A DNA stretch of 64,000 nt from contig JALBYC010000005.1 of assembly GCA_023212645.1 (NCBI GenBank), forward strand, positions 310,001 through 374,000, given 5' to 3'. The translations under genes and the position numbers were made by a program. Of the stretch, positions 1 through 9,300 are shown piece by piece (position 1 is the stretch's first letter; every line of letters starts with the position of its first letter). Below the pieces are notes generated by a model. The model had not been told where the DNA came from. It saw nothing but the letters and a program-made list of their open reading frames with translations, and made no database searches. The stretch is from Farysia itapuensis (Eukaryota > Basidiomycota > Ustilaginomycetes > Ustilaginales > Ustilaginaceae).

Positions 1-9
1 TGTACTGAC

Positions 10-862
10 CTGCAAATGACAGTGGCAGCTCGAATATGCGCTCATACAACACCAGCAAGATGCGGAAAGACCAGAGGTCCCACTTTGCATACTTGCGGAT
101 GTTGGGTCGCTGAACTTTGACAGCCACTTCGGGGCCGAGCGTGCCAGGAGGTGAGTTGGGCGGTGGCTTCAGCCTGGCTTTGTGCACTTGAGCGACCGAA
201 GCAGCTGCAACGGGGGTCTTGTCGAATTCGGCAAACACTTGCTCGGGATCAGCGCCCAGCTCGGCGGTCAGTACTTTGCGCACATCTTCGTAAGGCAGCT
301 TCTCGGCGTTGTCAAACAGCTTGGATAGCTGATGATAGGGCTTGGGCAGCACGGCAGCCTGAACTCCGATCGCTTGACCGAGTTTGATATACAGTCCTTG
401 ATTCTCTTCACAGACGTACATCAGTCGGTCGGCGCAACGCTCGTGCAAAGCGTTGATGGATTCGAGAGAGTTGCGATCAAAGTTCATCTTGTAGTCCAAT
501 GCAATCTGCAGACCGGTCCATCCAGTCAGAAGGTTGCGCTGTAGTGTCCTTGCATTTACGTATTCGTCGACCACGTAGGTGAGTCCGGCTGCTCCGATCA
601 GGAGCGCAAATCGCAAAGGCCACTTTGAGCGCGGTTTCGATCCAGCCTGTTGAGATGCATATCGAGTATGGATCGTCAAATTTGGCGTGGCTGAGGTGGC
701 ACGCGGGGTCCAGCTTGGTGCCTTTGATCGCGTGTCTAGACGGATCTGCCGACAAGGCGTGAAAGAAAAGGAGCGTGTTGCTGCTATTCTGGGTATCAGA
801 GGAGCGACAAGCTCACGGCCGCTCACGATCCGAACAGCTGATGCGGCGCTGCTCGCCCTCAT
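10..862 (-). CDS. UbiB/ABC1 family atypical kinase, Mcp2/Cqd2-like, mitochondrial (partial, first exon)
   Basis: This is the first exon of a gene that continues past the left edge. It starts at the ATG at 862 and ends at a GTCAGT splice donor whose first base is position 9, leaving phase 1. The 284 visible codons begin with an Arg/Ser-rich, acid-poor stretch of about 90 residues that looks like a mitochondrial presequence, followed by a short hydrophobic segment (LRFALLIGAAGLTYVV). Next come the hallmarks of the ABC1/ADCK/UbiB family: the KxGQ motif in YIKLGQAIG, the Ala-rich loop in AAASVAQVHKA, and the start of the N-lobe with the VAVKVQRP lysine strand. Family members are inner-membrane proteins linked to coenzyme Q and mitochondrial lipid homeostasis. 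The KxGQAIG context suggests the ADCK1/Mcp2 branch, which is inference. The catalytic lobe is outside the window. Confidence 0.85.
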
Positions 863-1947
863 AGGGGCCGTCAGCATTCTAGAGCTGAAGTCGCACTGTT
901 GTGTAGGTAACCTTGAGTAGGGAGGCAAGACTTGGCCGTTATCACTGGAACTTTTGGCCTTTCCCCCCTTACGTGACGTACTCTGTGACTGCATTTCTTG
1001 CCTCCACTTTCACGATTTTCGATTTTCTTTCGAAACTTCTATAATGTTAGATCCCAGATTGAGCCAGGGTTGCTAAATTGCTACGTGCAACGTTGCTGCC
1101 CAGCTGCATGCTACATGTCTAAAACTCTGCAAGCGGCAGGCTGAATGGCTATGAGGGGGGCTGGGCGGCGGAGCTGTGCATGATGCATGACGAGGAGAGC
1201 TAGACAAGAGAGTTGAACTTAAAGTCAAAAGCAAGCTCGAGAAAGGCACGGAACGTCGGAAGCCGCTGCTTGGCGGGGAAAGTGAACCAAAGCCAACTTG
1301 ACAGCTCATGTAGACCCAGGCGGAGTAACTCTGGTGGAGACCACCCCCCAGAATTCACGATTGACCTTTTTATTTTCGCGTCTCTTGCGGCGTGGGGGGG
1401 CGCAACAATCTCTGTCAAGGTTTCAGGTTCTGGACAGATATGCTCTCAGGATTGAGCAGGGCTGGAAATGCTCAAACAGACCTCTTGAGATAGGCAAGAG
1501 GCACATCCATACATCTCAGATCGGCATAGTTAGAACGTGTTTGGTTGCTGCTAATTGAGGTTCTGGCTCTGGGTGAGTGTGTTCTCTGGAATTTGCCGGT
1601 CTGATTCCAAAATTCTGGGCCGTTGGCGTTGGCTCGTGTCGACATCAACGACTTGGCTTTTTACCCTGATTGTGTTTCCTATCGTCTTCTTTTCGTCTCT
1701 TTCGACGCAGCAGATCGTCGTTCTCTGCTCGCGTTTGAAGAGGTCAGATTGCTCCATCTAGAGCTTGGCCACCGACGCTGCATCGCGTGCTTAATCTTTA
1801 CCTTCGCCAACCTTGTCGTGCTAGCGGGCAAACACCGGCGAACGGGAACTTCAGGCAATCTACAGAGTATTTGACAAAACCCTCCTTTGGCCAGCTTCGT
1901 CATTCAGAGGCAGCGCGGGCCACAAGCACGCCAGTACAGTCGCAGCT
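863..1947. other. Intergenic region between divergent genes
   Basis: These 1.08 kb separate the UbiB-like gene (-) from the 675-aa gene (+) and should hold both promoters. No conserved coding frame, tRNA or repeat was seen. There are two C/G homopolymer patches near 1345 and 1394. A GTGAGT at 1573-1578 followed by pyrimidine-rich sequence could be the donor of a 5'UTR intron of the downstream gene; this is unproven. Confidence 0.5.
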
Positions 1948-3975
1948 ATGTCGCGCCTATCGAGACAGGACTATCACCTCTATAACCAGCAGACGCATCC
2001 ACGATGGTCCCCGTCACCGCCTCTCAATCGCCCCCTTGCCAATATTGATTCGCGGATCGCGCCACGTGTTTCTGGTCAAGACATGCAGGCTCAACCACCT
2101 CAGATCAATCAGGCAGCCGCTGCGCCATCAGCGTCCAATCTCGAGCTGGTGCAGGCCGTCAACACCATGTCAGCCCAAGTCACCGGCCAGCTGTCCATGG
2201 TCGGTACCCAGCTCAGTAACCTCGTCTCACTCACCTCCAGGCTGATCGAAATGACCCAAAACTCACTTGCCGCCGCTGACAACTCCAGCAGAGCCAAGGC
2301 ACCGCTCACTGCCAACATTGCAGCAGATTTTGACCCACTCACCAGAGCAGACCCGAACCAAGCAGCGAGAAGCAATGGAGCCCCCGACTCTGGCTCCCTT
2401 GCTTCTGCCAATCCCACCCGGCCCGACCTCCGTACGTCAATCTACCATGTACCTTCCAACAACTATCGCAACGTCATGGATACAAGCTCGTCAAGCTTGG
2501 GCCCGCTGCGAGCCGCTTCGCCTGCTTCTCCACCATCCTTCTCTGGAATGTCTGCAGTCATGAATGGCAGAACTGCAATACAGCAACAGCCGCACGAATC
2601 TGAAGACATGCACAAGAGCCGCCTGCCCAGTCCTGTATTCCCTGACGACCCAATGGACATGTCTGCCAACATGTCAACCTCTAGCCAAGCTAACTCCAAT
2701 GCCAAGAAGAAACACCGCGGCTCCCAAAAACCAAAGGCAGTCTCAGACTCTCCCATGGGCGACTGGAAGGTCTGGCTCAACCGCAACTGGCAACCAGTGC
2801 TCGGCCACAATCCTCGCTCGATCCAGTTCCGAACGATGCAGGATGCGCGTCGAGCCCATCGCGACAGTACAAGCAGATCGATGGCCACCTTGGGACGTTT
2901 GCCGCTCAAAGAGTACCTCGAAATCAAGCCAGAGCAATATCTCAATGTTCGCAAGCTGGGCCGCAAGCTGTATCAGGAATGGCTACTTCAAGAAGTTCGA
3001 CTGGCCAAGCAACCCGAAGATCGGGTCAAAGCCGCCATCAACAAGCTCGAAGCAGAGAGCAATGAGCTTGGAGACTGCGAAGATCACTGGAAAGCCCGGC
3101 AGCTCTTGCAGCAGATTATCGACAATGCTATTGACGAAGCCAACTTGCATCGCAAGAAGGAAGCACGCTCCAGCAATGCACATCAGCTGTCATCAGATAT
3201 TCCGTTACGGTCAGCGGACACCTCTCGCATATCAGTGGCTCCCGCATCTGCCTCTGCTTCGCGAGCAACAAAGGCAACCGACAACGTGACATCGCACAAG
3301 AGGGGTGCCTCTTTGGCCAGCGTTGGTACTGGTATCAATGCTGACAAAGGTGCAAAAGCAGGCATTAGGCGCAAAGCAGATCAAGCCGACTTGGACTCTC
3401 CGACACGCTTCCGCATACCTCCCTCACAGCGAAACTCGCTCATCGCCTCCAATGAAGAAGCGTCGATGCAAGCACAGCATAGCTTGTCGTCCACAGGTAT
3501 GGATGCACGCTCGCTCACTGACTATTCGAACTATAACGAGACCGGCACACTGGGCTCTGCTGGTGGTGGTGATGTCAGTCGACAACACTCGCAACATTCG
3601 CAACACCAGCAACATCCGCACCATCAGCAGGATCACACACAAAATGCGTGGGCGAATCAGAACGCCAACGCCGCTTCGTCACTGTTTGGACCGTCCAACT
3701 ACGTCACATCAGCTCAGACAATGCCACAATCTCAGCATCAGCAGTACCAATCCCATGGTCAGCACGGCGCACACCATGCAAATTCGCAGTACATGTCGTC
3801 AGCCGCACAAGGCGGTGTGGCTGGATCGGGAATGAACCCGTCCAATCCTGGATTGCTGGACGATCAGCGACACCATTCGCAGCTCGTCAACAGTGGAAGC
3901 GTCCGTATGCAGCCACCTGGGGCAGCAGGACAGCAGCAGAATGCCTTTTTTGACTACAGACATCACCAGCCTTGA
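1948..3975 (+). CDS. Hypothetical Gln/His/Ser-rich protein, possibly nuclear (675 aa)
   Basis: I do not recognise this protein. An uninterrupted 675-codon frame starts at the ATG at 1948. Residues about 64-105 are a Gln/Leu-rich stretch that could form an amphipathic helix or coiled coil. Residues about 105-270 are disordered and Ser/Pro/Asn-rich, ending in a basic patch (KKKHRGSQKPK) that could act as a nuclear localisation signal. Residues about 272-405 are the only compositionally ordered block, starting DWKVWLNRNW, rich in Arg/Lys/Glu/Trp and apparently helical. The C-terminal third is His/Gln-rich with HSQHSQHQQHPHHQQ-type runs. This architecture (short ordered block in long low-complexity tails) is common in fungal transcriptional regulators, but no DNA-binding motif is visible and function is unassigned. 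It is followed 257 bp later by eIF3l in the same direction. Confidence 0.7.
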   Translation: MSRLSRQDYHLYNQQTHPRWSPSPPLNRPLANIDSRIAPRVSGQDMQAQPPQINQAAAAPSASNLELVQAVNTMSAQVTGQLSMVGTQLSNLVSLTSRLIEMTQNSLAAADNSSRAKAPLTANIAADFDPLTRADPNQAARSNGAPDSGSLASANPTRPDLRTSIYHVPSNNYRNVMDTSSSSLGPLRAASPASPPSFSGMSAVMNGRTAIQQQPHESEDMHKSRLPSPVFPDDPMDMSANMSTSSQANSNAKKKHRGSQKPKAVSDSPMGDWKVWLNRNWQPVLGHNPRSIQFRTMQDARRAHRDSTSRSMATLGRLPLKEYLEIKPEQYLNVRKLGRKLYQEWLLQEVRLAKQPEDRVKAAINKLEAESNELGDCEDHWKARQLLQQIIDNAIDEANLHRKKEARSSNAHQLSSDIPLRSADTSRISVAPASASASRATKATDNVTSHKRGASLASVGTGINADKGAKAGIRRKADQADLDSPTRFRIPPSQRNSLIASNEEASMQAQHSLSSTGMDARSLTDYSNYNETGTLGSAGGGDVSRQHSQHSQHQQHPHHQQDHTQNAWANQNANAASSLFGPSNYVTSAQTMPQSQHQQYQSHGQHGAHHANSQYMSSAAQGGVAGSGMNPSNPGLLDDQRHHSQLVNSGSVRMQPPGAAGQQQNAFFDYRHHQP

Positions 3976-4231
3976 TGAACACTTGCCTCTTCCCCTCGTA
4001 CCGAATCTATACCCTGTTGGTGTTGCACTCACACTGTTGGTGACTTCAGTGTTTGACTTCTGGTGTGCTAGTCGGCCGAAAGATGAGTTGAGTCGCGTCC
4101 GCTGCGGGTTTTTTGAAATCGAGAGGCAAGAAATGAGGGAGAATTTGTATTCGGAAGAAGAAAGGGTTGGAAAGCATTTCTTCTCGCAGAATTCAGCCAG
4201 GTGCACCTTCTTCACTCAACACTACTATCGT

Positions 4232-6262
4232 ATGAACATGGTCGTTGATCCTGCCCAGCAAGGTCAGCCAGACGGCCCAGAGTTTGCTCAGTACCAGCAG
4301 CAGCGCCATTTTTTCGGCGGCGATGAAGAGCTTCTCGATGAAGATGAGCTTGGAGACGACGTTGACCTCGTCGTAGCAGACTACTCTGCCCGCTCGTTTG
4401 GCGGTGAAGCAGGAGCCGAGGTGGACGATGCTCAAGCTGCCGCCCTCTCTGCTGCTTCCGCTCAAGCTGCTCAGCAAGCTCAGGCCGCCGCACTTGCTGC
4501 CGTGCCCGACCAGATCCGAAAGTATGTTGTTCTTTTCAACCAGGCAGTGCAGAACAACAACATTCAGGACATCACCAACGCCTACGAAGGAACATGGAGT
4601 CGTCTGACGGAAAAATTCTACAGCCGATCTGAGTGGCCTGAAGCCGAGACCATTGCCCCGCTCGTGGGCGATGATCAAAAGTTCCTCACCCTCTACCGCG
4701 AACTCTGGTACCGACACGTCTACTCTCGTCTCAGCCCTGACGGCGAAGACCGATTCCACAGCTACGACAACTACTGTGATTTCTTCAACTTTGTCCTCAA
4801 CTCGGACGGACCAGTCCAGCTCGAGTTGCCCGCTCAGTGGCTCTGGGACATTATTGATGAATTCATCTACCAGTTCCAGAGCTTCTCGCAGTGGCGCAAT
4901 CGTGCTTCCGATAAGACTGACGATGAGGCTGCACTGTTGCAAGATGGCGGCGTCTGGAGCAGCTATTCGGTACTCAATGTCCTCTACTCGCTCATTCAAA
5001 AGTCGCGAATCACAGAGCAGCTTACTGCGGCCAGCAAGGGACAGGATCCAGACGAAGTGGCTGGCGAGTTTGGCAGCAAGCCGCTGTACCGCATGCTGGG
5101 ATACTTTTCCATCATCGGTCTTCTGCGTGTTCACGTCCTGCTTGGTGACTACACCTTAGCGCTCAAGATGCTCGACCACATTGAGCTCAACAAGAAGTCG
5201 GGCCTGATCAACAGAGTGACTGCCTGTCACGTTACCGCCTACTACTACGTCGGCTATGCATACCTGATGCTGCGCAGGTACCCGGATTCCATCAAGTCCT
5301 TTACCCACATTCTTGTCTTCATCATGCGTCTGCGTCAGTACCATACACGCAGCTATCAGTACGATCAGATCAACAAGACCGCCGACAGGATGTATGCGCT
5401 CCTCTCGATGGCATGCGCTTTATGTCCTACCCGGCTCGACGAGAACATTCAGACCCAGATGCGCGAAAAGTACGGCGAACAGTTCAACAAGATGACCAAA
5501 GGCGGCGAGGAGGGTCTGGCTGCCTTTGAGGAACTGTTCCTGTACGCCTGCCCTAAGTTTATCACCGCCAACTCTCCCCCGTACCACGACCCCGAGGCGC
5601 TCGAGGAGTACAAGCTGTCGACGTTCCCCGACCCGGCTCAGCACCAGCTTCGCGTATTCCTGGCTGACGTCAAGACGCAATTGAGCAACTCCAATGTGCG
5701 CTCCTTCCTGCGCCTCTACACAACATTGGGCACAGACAAGCTGGCTTCGTTCCTCGAGATTGACGAGGAAGAGTTGGTGGAAATGATGATGGTCATGAAG
5801 AACTCGACACGTTCGCTCAAATGGTCTTCTGGCGGTCTGCTCGAGGGCGAAGTGGTCAACACCTCGGATCTCGACTTCGTCATTGACACCAACATGGTTC
5901 ACATTGCCGAGTCGCGTGTCGGCCGCAGATATGGCGACTGGTTCCTTCGAAACGGTACACGCATGCACGACGTCTTGACAAACTTGCAGTCCAAACCTCT
6001 GCCCATCTTGAGCAAGGAGGCACAAGAAGAAGCCGCTGCCCTTGCTGCCGCCGCTGCTGCGCGAAACAGCAGCAATGTGGCCGAAGGCGAGCGACGCGGT
6101 GTCAAGTCTACCTGGGCTTCTGCGCCCAAAGCAGGTTCCGCCGCTGCCGCCGCTTCCGCAGCCGCTCACTCCGGTGGAGGCACCGAGGCCGCTAAAAACG
6201 CCAGAGGCGCTGCAACACCAGCTGGTGCATGGGGAAGCTCCAAAACTGGCCTCACCGCCTAA
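4232..6262 (+). CDS. eIF3l: Eukaryotic translation initiation factor 3 subunit L
   Basis: The product is subunit L of the eIF3 complex, which scaffolds 40S recruitment during translation initiation in the cytoplasm. The 676-aa frame matches the family along its core: an acidic N-terminus (EELLDEDELGDDVDL), the QIRKYVVLFNQAV segment, a helical-repeat body with YYYVGYAYLMLRRYPDSIK, and a PCI-like region near FLADVKTQLSN and FLRLYTTLGTDKLASFL. It is longer than the human protein (564 aa) because of an Ala-rich N-terminal linker and an Ala/Ser/Gly-rich C-terminal tail after about residue 590. Saccharomyces cerevisiae lacks this subunit; basidiomycetes keep it. The frame is open upstream to 3893, but that part overlaps the previous gene's 3' end and is not conserved-looking. 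The ATG at 4232 has a weak context (C at -3); the ATG at 4238 (A at -3, G at +4) may be the main start. Confidence 0.93.
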   Translation: MNMVVDPAQQGQPDGPEFAQYQQQRHFFGGDEELLDEDELGDDVDLVVADYSARSFGGEAGAEVDDAQAAALSAASAQAAQQAQAAALAAVPDQIRKYVVLFNQAVQNNNIQDITNAYEGTWSRLTEKFYSRSEWPEAETIAPLVGDDQKFLTLYRELWYRHVYSRLSPDGEDRFHSYDNYCDFFNFVLNSDGPVQLELPAQWLWDIIDEFIYQFQSFSQWRNRASDKTDDEAALLQDGGVWSSYSVLNVLYSLIQKSRITEQLTAASKGQDPDEVAGEFGSKPLYRMLGYFSIIGLLRVHVLLGDYTLALKMLDHIELNKKSGLINRVTACHVTAYYYVGYAYLMLRRYPDSIKSFTHILVFIMRLRQYHTRSYQYDQINKTADRMYALLSMACALCPTRLDENIQTQMREKYGEQFNKMTKGGEEGLAAFEELFLYACPKFITANSPPYHDPEALEEYKLSTFPDPAQHQLRVFLADVKTQLSNSNVRSFLRLYTTLGTDKLASFLEIDEEELVEMMMVMKNSTRSLKWSSGGLLEGEVVNTSDLDFVIDTNMVHIAESRVGRRYGDWFLRNGTRMHDVLTNLQSKPLPILSKEAQEEAAALAAAAAARNSSNVAEGERRGVKSTWASAPKAGSAAAAASAAAHSGGGTEAAKNARGAATPAGAWGSSKTGLTA

Positions 6263-6296
6263 AGCACACATAATACTCACACACCCTAGCCAGCTT

Positions 6297-6304
6297 GTAC
6301 ATAG
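6297..6304 (+). promoter_or_regulatory. PUF-family RNA-binding motif in the eIF3l 3' UTR
   Basis: The octamer TGTACATA lies 35 bp after the eIF3l stop codon and fits the Pumilio/Puf3 consensus UGUANAUA exactly. It is on the sense strand of eIF3l. An 8-mer can occur by chance, so this is a candidate site only. Confidence 0.3.
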
Positions 6305-6397
6305 TGTAACGCCACTACCGAAAACCTCATTAGCGATGTTATTGTTCGAATAGAGATGTGCATGAGCGGGGGTATATGAGAGTGCGCGTAGGCGGAA

Positions 6398-9300
6398 TCA
6401 GATGCCGATAGCGCCTACAAAGATGACAGGTCGGTGGTCACTTCGCCCTTCGAGGAGACGCATTTCGCGATCGTCGAGTGATTTGTAGAGTAGACACTCA
6501 ATCTGGCCTCTTTTTGGGCCTAGGAGGTGTTGTTCCCGCCGGGAAGAGCGGTGGGGATGTGTGAGTTGGTCGTCGGAATCGGTGTCTGACTGTGGAGCTG
6601 AGTTGAGGTGGTGGAATGGGCGGAGTGCCGACATAGCGGGGACGAGGAAGGACGGAATGTGGGACGATATGCTGTCCATCCACGAGCTTGTCTGCGATGT
6701 TGGTGCGGATGCTTGAGATTCGCGCTGAGCGGCCGTTGCCGTGGTGGTGCTGGGCTCGGGCGGACGATCTGGCGATTCTGCGGACGCGGATCGAGGCAGC
6801 GTCGGCTTGGAAGTCACACTTGTTGATGACGAGGACGACATGCGCGGGGGAATTACAATCTGGCGCTGTGCAAGCTCGGGCGACCGCATCACAACCTGCG
6901 CTTTCGCCCCGTCAAACGCACGCTCCCGCTCCTCCAACTGACTCGGCAAATCGACCGAGCTCAGCGCTTTTGCATCCAACCCAGCCAGTCCCAACCCACG
7001 CACCTGTTTGGGCGTAGAAGATACGACTTCAGCACTTCCGTTTGCGTGCGAAGTCCACAAGCCGCCGCCAATGGTCGGAGACGCGAGATTGGAGACCGTC
7101 AGACTAGGGCTCAGTGCCTTTGCGTGCTGGCGTCGCTTCGCTGGATGCAAGAAGCGCTGCAGTAAGTGCGGAGCTTTTGATTTTTCCAGCGGATGTGCTG
7201 TAGTTTCCGCCTTGGTAGCGAGAGCGATGGGTGTCAAGACGGCTTCCCGAGTTGAGCCAGAAGAGGCTGTCTCAATCGAGGGAGAGGTATGAGCTCGTGC
7301 TGGCGGCAGCAGACCTACTGGACTTGTCTCTGAAACCTCGCCATCTACGCCAGTTCCGGCGGTAACGCGAGCCACTTCACCGCTTGCAGTAGATCCAGCG
7401 TTACGTTGCGCATGCATGTGGTGCCTGCGTTCAGCCGCGTGTCGAAGCGGCGTGATGAGGGCATTCGAGAAAACGTTGCCGACCTTGGACGACCGTCGAG
7501 CATCAGTCTGACTCGATATCTTATTCGCGTCTTCGTCGTCAGAGTCGCAATCGTCCGGATCGGCGGGGACTGTTGACCGAAAGAGCACGCGATCGCACCA
7601 TGACGGCACACGCTGCTTGGCGCTGGTATCATACGGCTGCGCCTCCAAAAAGTCAATCTGCTCGGCCGTCGCCCCCGTGAGGTGCGGGTACTTTGCATCT
7701 CTCTGCGCCTTTTCGATCTTGAACTTGGTGCGTCTGGCCGATGATTTGGTTCGCTGCAGGCCCGCGTTATCTTCCTCGGCCGATGAGGCAGTCCCTTCGA
7801 GGTTTGTTGTCGAGTCATCTGCCGGAAACATCGTTCGGTTGATGCTAGGCGATACGGGTGTTGACGGCACAACTTCAGCACAATCTTCGGCATGAATCAA
7901 CCGCGGTGAGTCAGTCCGTCCTCCTAGCCACTTCTTCACGCCTCCAACGACAGCCGTGTCTTCTAATTCGTTGGTGGGAGTCAGCTTGTCTTTGAGGTTG
8001 ACAGCGGCGGCTGTGCGGACAATGCCGAGGATCTTGAGCTTTGCCTTGATCGCCGCGCCTTGTGAGAAGAGCTTGGGACCTTGCGCAGCTGCCGTGTTTT
8101 CGTGCAGAACGCGCTGGTTCTCCAGCTCTCGCTCGCGTTCTCGGCCCGCCTCGGTCGTGGCCTGCTGTGAAAAGCGATTTTCGTGCAGGGCATACGAAGC
8201 GGCGAAGCTGCTGGAGGATCCAACCGAGTCAAACGCCGACGATGAAACCGAGAGCTGATCGTCGTCCGAGGGCTCACCTTCCAGAGAATCGGCATTGGCG
8301 GCTTTGTTCAGCTTGTACTGTGCATGACGTTCCGCTCGAGACAATTTCTTCGGGGTCAGACCCGTGACGAGAATGTCCGACTCTACATCGGAGGAGGAGA
8401 GCATGGTTTTATCTGCTTCCACCGACGCGGCAAGGGCGGTTGCACAGGTCGCGGTACATTCAGCGTCGTCGGGGTCTGTATGCGAGTCACACTCTTCCGG
8501 GATGACATTCCCAGCGAGACGACGAAGCGCTCGATCTGAAGAAACCGGCTTCAGACCAGAGCTGGGAATATCCACTGCACCCTTGGTACTCTTGCTTCTC
8601 TTGATGCGCAGCGTTTTGAGGACGTCATATTTGTAGGTGGGTGGGAAGTGAATAGGCGCTTCGGCGAATCCCTTGAAAGCGTCACCTTGGTTGAGTACTT
8701 TGCCGAGTTGGTCAAACGCCAATGCCTGATCATACTTTTTGTGCATCAGCAGCCAGTCGGCATGCTGACGCGAGATGTCGATACGAAAATTCAGATCGCC
8801 AAACCAGAAACAGTGGTCAAACTGTTCCGTGATGTCCTCGAGCTTGGATCGCGGGTCAGTGTTGGGCAGGAAAGAGTCTACCTTGAGCGCAGCTTTGATA
8901 CGCGCAACATTAGCCAGACGGAGAGCCACCTTGTCTTCATGAGCTGCCAGATGGGCGTTGACAAACAGCAACCGTGCTGGACCGAGCTTGACGCTGATGC
9001 CTACACCGCCTTTGTTTCCAAGCCGTCCAGCCAAGAGGCCTGACTTGACGTGCGAGCGCGATGCGCCTCGAACGCGGTCTTTGCAGCCCCTCCAGACATA
9101 CACGGCCATGTAACAGCCCATCATGCGTTCTTTGATCACCAGCTCGTACGGTCCGAGGCTCTTTGGCGTGCCATCCGATGTCGTCTTTTCGCTGCCGAGC
9201 ACAGCTTTCGAATGTCCTGGAGTCAGGCGTCCATCGTCAGGGCAAGGCGATGGCGATCGAGATGGAGTAGGTGGCTCGACTTGCACATCAGATCCCAGTC

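Noticed and set aside
3893..4231. In-frame N-terminal extension of eIF3l
   Set aside because: It overlaps the previous gene's coding end and does not match the eIF3l N-terminus. The conserved acidic N-terminus follows the ATGs at 4232/4238.
4193..5134. 313-codon frame on the minus strand
   Set aside because: It lies wholly antisense to the eIF3l coding sequence and its composition follows from the codon bias of that gene. No family resemblance.
5420..6280. 286-codon minus-strand frame
   Set aside because: Antisense to the 3' half of eIF3l. The Gly/Ser-rich end mirrors the Ala-rich tail.
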